Shown here in pieces: positions 58,149 to 64,000 of a stretch of 64,000 nt of DNA. Location of the stretch: NCBI GenBank assembly GCA_030789695.1, contig CM061132.1, positions 151,350,597 through 151,414,596 of the forward strand. The letters run 5' to 3'. Under the pieces are notes generated by a model. It did no database searches. It was given only the letters and a program-made list of their open reading frames with translations, and was not told the origin of the DNA. Both the position numbers and the translations under genes were made by a program. Positions within the stretch are counted from its first letter, which is position 1. The number at the start of each line of letters is the position of its first letter. This DNA is from Scilla litardierei (taxonomy: Eukaryota > Streptophyta > Magnoliopsida > Asparagales > Asparagaceae).

Positions 58149-58835
58149 GCGTGTGTGCCAATGAGGTTCACCACGGTGTAGTTTTGCATGTCACTGACTT
58201 TTTCAATCGCTATGGTTCTTCTTTCCCATTTCGAGGTCATTGACATGATGATCTTCATCACCTTTTCTTGTTGAGTGTACGTCTTTCCAAGAGCTTCAAG
58301 CTCATTGGTGATGACGGTGAAGCGAGCATACATCGTAGCAATTTTCTCATCTTTCTGCATTTGAAGCATATCGTAGTTTTGCACGGTAACATATAACTTT
58401 GAGAGTTTTAACTTGTTGGTCCCTTCATGAGTAACAATGAGATGATTCCAAATTTGTGCATATCTTATTGAACTCATCGGGCTCCAAAGCCTGATGAAGA
58501 GTGCATATCTTATTGAGCTCATCGGGCTCCAAAGCACAAGAAGAGCTTTCATTGCCTTGGCGTTGTTCACCTCTGCGGACTTTTCAGCAGGTGTCCATTT
58601 GTTGTAGTCCTTTTCTGTTGGTTTCACGTATTCTTTATGAAGGGTTCTCCATAGAGAAGCACTCATAAGAAACGTCTACATCCGGCACTTCCAATAGCCG
58701 AAGTTTGTGCCATTAAAGCACGGAGGTCAAACCGTAGATTGGCCTTCATAAACCGATGAAGCGCCATCTCGATCATGATTTTTGTAGGAAGGAGGTGGTG
58801 GAACGTTGTTGGTGGATGCTATAGCTTAACCTTGT
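58149..58835 (-). pseudogene. SIRE-type gag N-terminal domain
   Basis: SASLWRTLHKEY, KSAEVNNAKAMKALL and the UBN2-type core (LYVTVQNYDMLQMQKDEKIATMYARFTVI) belong to the Copia gag. A 45-bp in-frame duplication (58456-58490 and 58501-58535) repeats LWSPMSSIRYA. Nonsense codons lie in the first 60 codons. The expected start codon near 58820 reads ATA instead of ATG, so the gene is dead. Confidence 0.75.
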
Positions 58836-58847
58836 GCTCTGATACCA
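58836..58847 (-). other. SIRE-type primer binding site
   Basis: Minus-strand TGGTATCAGAGC, two bases from the 5' LTR. Confidence 0.85.
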
Positions 58848-58849
58848 AT

Positions 58850-60698
58850 TGTAAGGACCATGTGCTATGAGGAGAACACTAGAAGGGGGGTTGAATAATG
58901 TTTATAAAATTAAAGAGTAAATTACGCCTAATTAAATTCCTAACCAACAATAATGCAGAAATAATATGAAACAACAAATTGAACAAAGCAAACACAAGAT
59001 GTTCAAGGGTTCTGATTATCTAAGTCAAATCCGACTTGTTCCCGGTAATCCTACGTCCCTACCATTTTGGGATACCACCCAGATACTCAAGCTAAAACCC
59101 TAACTTGAGTTTTCCTTGCAACCAACTTGTAGAAACCTTACAAGTGTGATCAATACAACTATTGATGTTCTTGATTCCCACAACATGGGATCAAGCAAAC
59201 CACTCTCACAAACCGAGAGCAAATCACAATATAACGAAAGTTATGAAATATGAAATCACACTTACAAACTCCCATGCCTTGAATTGTGGTATTTGAAGTG
59301 AGGAGTGAGTGGAATGTGTTGATCTCTTCCTTGAAAAGAGAAAAGCCATTGCACTTGTCTTCACCAAAGCTAGATGATGAGAATTGATTCTAGTTGGAAG
59401 ACAAGATTAGATTTGAAGATTTAGGGCTTTTGGATTGAGATTGAGAGCAAAAGAGCTTAAGAGCTTAGATGAAATCAATGGAGTCTAGAGGTAATATCAT
59501 TTGCCATCAATGAAACAGTAGAACTCCTATTTATACGCTCTCTCAAAACACCCAAGTGTTTTCCCAAAACCCTCAACAGAATTTGTTGGAAAAGCCCTAA
59601 CGGATTGAAAATACAGTCAGGACAGGCGACTGATGAAGAACCAACAAACGCCTGCTGCACTGTGTCAGATGGTATGTGAAAGTACAAATGGTAACTAACC
59701 ACGTAGGACATATGACTGCTTAAGGTTGGACAGGTGTCTGACTAACATACATGCGCCTGATAAACCAAAGGAAGGTGATGTGGCAGAAGTGCATAAGTTC
59801 ACAATTTCAAGAATCTGGGAAATCAAAGGACATGTGACTGATGTGGTATCCTCATGCGCCTGTGCTATGGGCAGTTGCCTATAAAACCAAAGACATGCGT
59901 CTGAATGCACAAGTGCGAAACTTGTCAAAATGAGATATTTGGACTAATATGGACATGCGGCTGTAGTGGAGTTGACAGGCGCCTATGCCATGGACAGGCG
60001 CCTGTAAAACCAAAGACAGTCGTCTAAAAGTGCACAAGTGCGAAAGTTGACAAATTGGGAATTTGGACAAGATGATACATGCGACTGATTAACAAGTCAC
60101 AGGCGCGTGAACTATAGACATGCGCATGTACTTTGTACAACAGTCACCTGTTTGGAAGTAAAGATTGTAAGCCCAAAAACCTATCAAAAGTGTGTGCATT
60201 TCAGGCATCTGAAGAACAAAACACAGGCGCCTGGCCAGATACAGTCGCCTGGATTTTGAGTAGGAATCGGCTTTCAGACATCCTGAATGCACAACTTAGG
60301 GTTTTATGATTTAGAGTCCTAGGAAATGAATTCCAAGGGTTTACTATGATAGATTGAATGGTGTATGTGTGTGTTCCAAGATTAACTATACTTCAAGGCT
60401 ACAATCTAACAGAAAGAAAAAAAAGAACAAAAAGATTTACATTGAGTTTAAAGCTTCTTTTCTTTCTCTTGATTGAAGTTGAAGTCCTTGAGTCTTCTTT
60501 CTTTGTCTTGATCACTCAATCATCTCTTTGAGCTTTGATTGATCTTGATTGTCATTCATTGTGATTTTGATTGTCATTCATGGCAATTGATCTTCATGAT
60601 TGGATTTGGCAATGAATTAACTGCATGGAGGGGATTAGTCACAAGTATTTATGTTTGCTCATTATCAAAACCAAGTAGGGAGAAGTTAATACTCAACA
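58850..60698 (-). repeat. SIRE-type 5' LTR, 1849 bp
   Basis: TGTAAGGACC...ACTCAACA, collinear with 28892-30859 but 119 bp shorter, with many substitutions. Confidence 0.9.
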
Positions 60699-60703
60699 TT
60701 GGT

Positions 60704-62780
60704 TTCGCTAGTGACTGGGGAAAAGAAAAATATACGGAGGAGGATGGTTTCAAGCTGAAGGGGGTAGAGAAGAAAGAATAATGGTTTGGGTATGGTTAGG
60801 GCTAAGGGCTAACATGTTAATGAGTTTAAGCTAATACAATATACATAAAAATAAAAAATGTTTATTTAGAAAAAAATTGATAATTAAATTAACTTATTTA
60901 TTAGAAACACCTTGTAATGAGTTAAGACTGTTACAAAAATGAGCCAATAGTACATTTTCTAAAATGTGATGCCCTCTCACATGCACAGATGACTCGTGCC
61001 TATATGGGCGGGTCTCGTGGCGGCGGGCCCCGCTCGCCCCTAAAATATGCTACCCTCTTACAAGTGGGCAGTACTCATGCCTACCTGGGCATGTCTTGTA
61101 AGCGACGGGTCCCACCTGCCTGAGAGTAGGCTGCACATCTTGGAAATGTGTTGCTTGCTTAGAAATAGTGTCCAACACACGCATATATATGTAGTTCCAT
61201 ATACATATGTATATGTAAATATATGCATGTGTATGTTGACTAGGATCTATTCGAGTGGACCAAACTTGTGCATCCAATACAAATTTCAAATTGTGTAATC
61301 TAAATAGAAAATTTGTTTTGTTGGATGTCATGCAAAATGTGGGCGCAAATTCAACATTTAAGCATTATCATAAAATGGACTAATTTGTCATCATTTGGTG
61401 CAAAGGTAAACTATATCCAAATCATTTGAAATTTTGTTTAAAGATAGTCTAAACATGTTACATCATAAATCTTTGTCTGTTTGGTCCGTTCGAATGGATC
61501 TTGATCAACTATGGGTACATTGTGTATTTCATATCTGATGACCTGATGACATGGTATATTTTCCTTCACAATAGGGTATTGGGATAAACGTGTACCAATG
61601 TGGCCCCTTGTACTACATCGATGAGAATGTGTTATGTCGTCGTACATGAGATAGATATCTTATGTCATATGATACACACTATTCTCATACATTAACATAT
61701 CCATACATACACACTCATATACGAGGTATATATGCATGAGCTAACTAAGGAAATCTCTCGTATTTCGTTTAAAAGTTCTCTCCATTATTTTTTAAAACTT
61801 CAAAACACCATATATCTAATATTACTAAGGGGTTTTACGTGTTCATCTAGCCGTCGCAAAAAAGTTTGATCACTGCCAAAACGATAAGTGTATGAATAAG
61901 CAAAAAAATCCTCGAGTTCACTAGCTATTCTGTGTTTTGGGTTTTAGACTATGAAAATCAGATGAACAGTTCCAATTGTTGGGAAAAAATAATGGAGATT
62001 ATACTTTTTGATCGTGCTGAGGTATTTCATCCTTGACTAATTGATGCCAATATTCCCGTATGTATGAAAATTTTCTATTGAGGCTGGGCCTGCTTCACCA
62101 AGTGCTATGATACGGCTAGCCTAAAAGATCTGTCTTAAATTTTTTAAATTTTGTATGCCATCTGTATGTTCTAAAATTCTAAAATATAAAATTTGGGGTC
62201 AATCAAATGCATGTTGACCTAGTCAAGCCATTACAATATATATATATATATATATAATGGTTTAGAATAATAGAATTTTTTGTAATTTCTTAATCGAGGG
62301 TTAAATCGTCTTGGGTTTGCCTTTAATTTTGTATTTTTGGTATTTGGAATGTGTATAACAATTTTAAAAAATAATATATATAATTTTTGTGGCCGGCCGC
62401 GCTAACATGTTTGGTAAGGTTAGCTGCAGTTGAAGATTGCCATATATACGGCAATGATCTTGTGCGAAAATTTCACATATGATCACCATATGAAAATGTT
62501 TAGTTAAAGTTTCTTTATAAAAAATTTACCAGTTGATCTTCACATAACCATACCACAATAAAAAATATGTGTGAACCTTAAGAGAATTTGACACTTGATT
62601 AAGTTACTAAAAATTTAACAGTTTTAGAACAATAGAATTGTTTGTAATGATCTGATGTGCAAATAGAGGGATACACTTAATTGTTGGTGTCAGGTGTTTG
62701 TATGTATAGACCACATCCAACGGTTTAGATTTTAAAACTAACAATACACTACATTTTTATAGTTTTTTATACGGGGGAGT
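60704..62780. other. Intergenic DNA with a diverged tandem duplication and a TA microsatellite
   Basis: About 60959-61040 and 61041-61122 are diverged tandem copies ('aaaatgtgatgccctctcac' / 'aaaatatgctaccctcttac'). A (TA)n run lies at about 62239-62258. No coding signal. Confidence 0.55.
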
Positions 62781-63063
62781 CGTCATCATTCATGACCATG
62801 CAGGTCGACACGATGCTAATGACATAGCAGGAGACTGAGGTTGTTGTTGATACCTCCCTGTTGTTGTTGCCGGCCTTCCTCGTTGAACTCTTCATCCGTC
62901 TTCCGCCGCTGCTCCACCATGCTTCCACTTTCATACCTCCGATAACACCTACCCTCTCCTTCTGCATCCCCCCCCGATAAGCTCCCCTAACCTTCCCTGT
63001 GGACCTCAGTCTCCCGCTATGTCATTAGCGTCGTGTTGACCTGCATGGTCATGAATGATGACG
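62781..63063. repeat. 60-bp inverted repeat with 163-bp spacer
   Basis: 62781-62840 and 63004-63063 are reverse complements at 57 of 60 positions (for example 'ggtcatgaatgatgacg' at the right end). The spacer holds a 66-codon minus-strand frame without recognised domains. Confidence 0.85.
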
Positions 63064-63380
63064 AGAATGAAGATGGATATTGGCGAGTGGGGTAATAGAG
63101 GAGGTCGGCAAAGGGTAGGAGGAAGCGTGTGCCGAGGAGCGACGCGGGAGAATCAACGACAGTCAATAAGAGGTAGCAGTAGCAAAATAAGAAAGAAAGA
63201 GAGCAGATGGGGGTTTTGAATCTAGATGCTGATTTGCAAAATTTTCAAATTTGCAAGTCAGACCCAATTTTATCCCAGCCTGATAAGTGACTGAGATTGT
63301 GTCACAATTATCAAGGCGGAACTCCATCCTCGTGTAGTCGATACATATATTGATTATATATATATAGGAATATGTTACTG

Positions 63381-63752
63381 CGCTGTCAGCACAGGAATTC
63401 TCCTGTGCTGACAGCGTTTTGGGGTATAAAAAAGTATTTTTTTGAAATTTTTTTACAGTGTGTTCTACAACTTGTTGGCTACACCCCCACCAATTTTCGA
63501 GTCAATCCAACACCGTTTGAGCCTCCATCCATGCGTTTCAAAAAATAGCTCAAATTCTGAAACTGTCGGCGTAATCTTTTTGAAACGCATGGATAGAGGC
63601 TCAAACGGTGTAGGATTGTCTCGAAAATTGGTGGGGAGGTAGCCAACAAGTTGTAGAACACATTACCAAAAATTTCCTAAAAAATACTTTTTATTGCCCC
63701 AAAGTCCTGTCTGCACATGAAAACCGTTCATGTGCAGTCAGCACACCTCCAT
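63381..63752. mobile_element. Foldback (hairpin) element with terminal stem-loops
   Basis: Arms of about 125 bp (63422-63546 and 63575-63705) are near-perfect reverse complements separated by about 30 bp. Outside the left arm is a perfect 16-bp-stem hairpin (63381-63416, loop ATTC). Outside the right arm is an 11-bp-stem hairpin (CTGCACATGAA...TTCATGTGCAG, about 63711-63737). The two ends match each other as inverted repeats. No protein is encoded; the frames at 63442-63661 are mirror artefacts of the arms. Foldback MITE is the likely class. No target duplication was found. Confidence 0.65.
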
Positions 63753-63782
63753 ATTGTTCATATGTATGTATGTCTATATGTA

Positions 63783-64000
63783 CTAGTCATGATGTGCCCG
63801 CGGGCACGGTTCATTTAAGATTTTCCACGCGAAATTTTTGTTCACTAAAAAATTATTTCCACATCCAAAATTAAAAAGAACAAATTAGCGTAAAAATATT
63901 TAGCGGCACGGGCACTTCGGCGCGGAACAACAAATTCGGCGCATGCGTCTTCGATACGAAATAACAAATTCGACGTGGAACAAAAAAATCAGCGTAAAAA
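63783..64000 (-). mobile_element. Helitron copy 3, 3' part, running off the window
   Basis: CTAG at 63783-63786, preceded on the plus strand by A (63782), with palindrome GTGCCCGCGGGCAC (63794-63807). Similarity to the other two copies continues ('ggttcatttaagattttcc') into the internal repeats. Its 5' end lies outside the window. Confidence 0.8.

Larger units (their letters stand above)
28892..60698 (-). mobile_element. SIRE/Maximus-type Copia retrotransposon, host of two gypsy insertions
   Basis: LTRs at 28892-30859 and 58850-60698 (TGTAAGGACC...ACTCAACA) are flanked by TTGGT on both sides (28887-28891, 60699-60703). A Met-tRNA primer site and the lineage-typical polypurine tract (minus-strand CCAAAAGGGGGAGGATG, at about 30858-30875) fix the orientation. 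Without the nested elements it is about 12.6 kb. It carries gag, pol and an extra ORF between pol and the 3' LTR, as in SIRE elements. All ORFs are decayed, and the LTRs differ in length and sequence, so it is the oldest layer here. Confidence 0.9.

Noticed and set aside
62767..62967. 66-codon minus-strand frame
   Set aside because: Overlaps one arm of the 60-bp inverted repeat; no domain and no other coding sign.

Overview
The window is plant nuclear DNA, from a flowering plant and probably a eudicot. The evidence is the plant LTR-retrotransposon lineages (Copia, including a SIRE/Maximus-type element, and Athila/Tat-type Ty3-gypsy), primer sites matching initiator Met-tRNA and tRNA-Asp, and plant-type Helitrons. 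I found no host protein gene, rRNA or tRNA gene I could support. The sequence is a nest of mobile elements separated by AT-rich DNA, and the species cannot be named from it.

Regions 1-9400: intergenic DNA with a short duplication and a C22A13 run (873-1243). A putative Mutator-like inverted-repeat element (3067-4757) is built of degenerate tandem repeats, one of which is interrupted by a 614-bp MITE with a 3-bp target duplication. Two Helitrons lie head to tail and exactly abutting on the minus strand (5225-6234, 6235-7220). A third enters at the right edge (63783-64000).

Region 9400-18000: a non-autonomous Copia element (Copia-A, minus strand, 10339 to about 17183). It has gag, protease and integrase-like regions but no reverse transcriptase. 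Its 5' LTR is split by a solo LTR (15164-16900) and then cut off and joined to a second copy of the DNA that flanks the element on the left. That second copy keeps the empty insertion site.

Region 18815-26492: a second Copia element (Copia-B, minus strand, 618-bp LTRs, TSD AAAAA), complete in layout but broken by three stop codons and by a 2340-bp solo LTR (22179-24518, TSD ACATA) inside its integrase.

Region 28892-60698: an old SIRE-type Copia element (minus strand, TSD TTGGT) enlarged to 31.8 kb by two later gypsy insertions. A 6.1-kb gag-only element (32545-38669, TSD GAGAA) lies in its env-like ORF. A 13.1-kb Athila-like element (41491-54591, TSD TAATC) lies in its reverse transcriptase. 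The 13.1-kb element is young (LTRs virtually identical), has an intact RT-RNase H-integrase ORF and a second long ORF, but has no gag or protease.

The most unusual recurring pattern is that the five long LTR families (over about 1.7 kb) each carry their own array of short palindromes: CACTCGGCCGAGTG, CAGGCGCCTG, CTAGTCGGTC/GACCGACTAG, CCCGCT..AGCGGG and TTCGAT-centred ones. The two short-LTR Copia elements do not. In at least two families the same palindrome recurs in an internal spacer. The Helitron repeats also contain a hairpin, GCGCCTTCGGCGC. Right of 60698 there is AT-rich intergenic DNA with a 60-bp inverted repeat and a foldback element.
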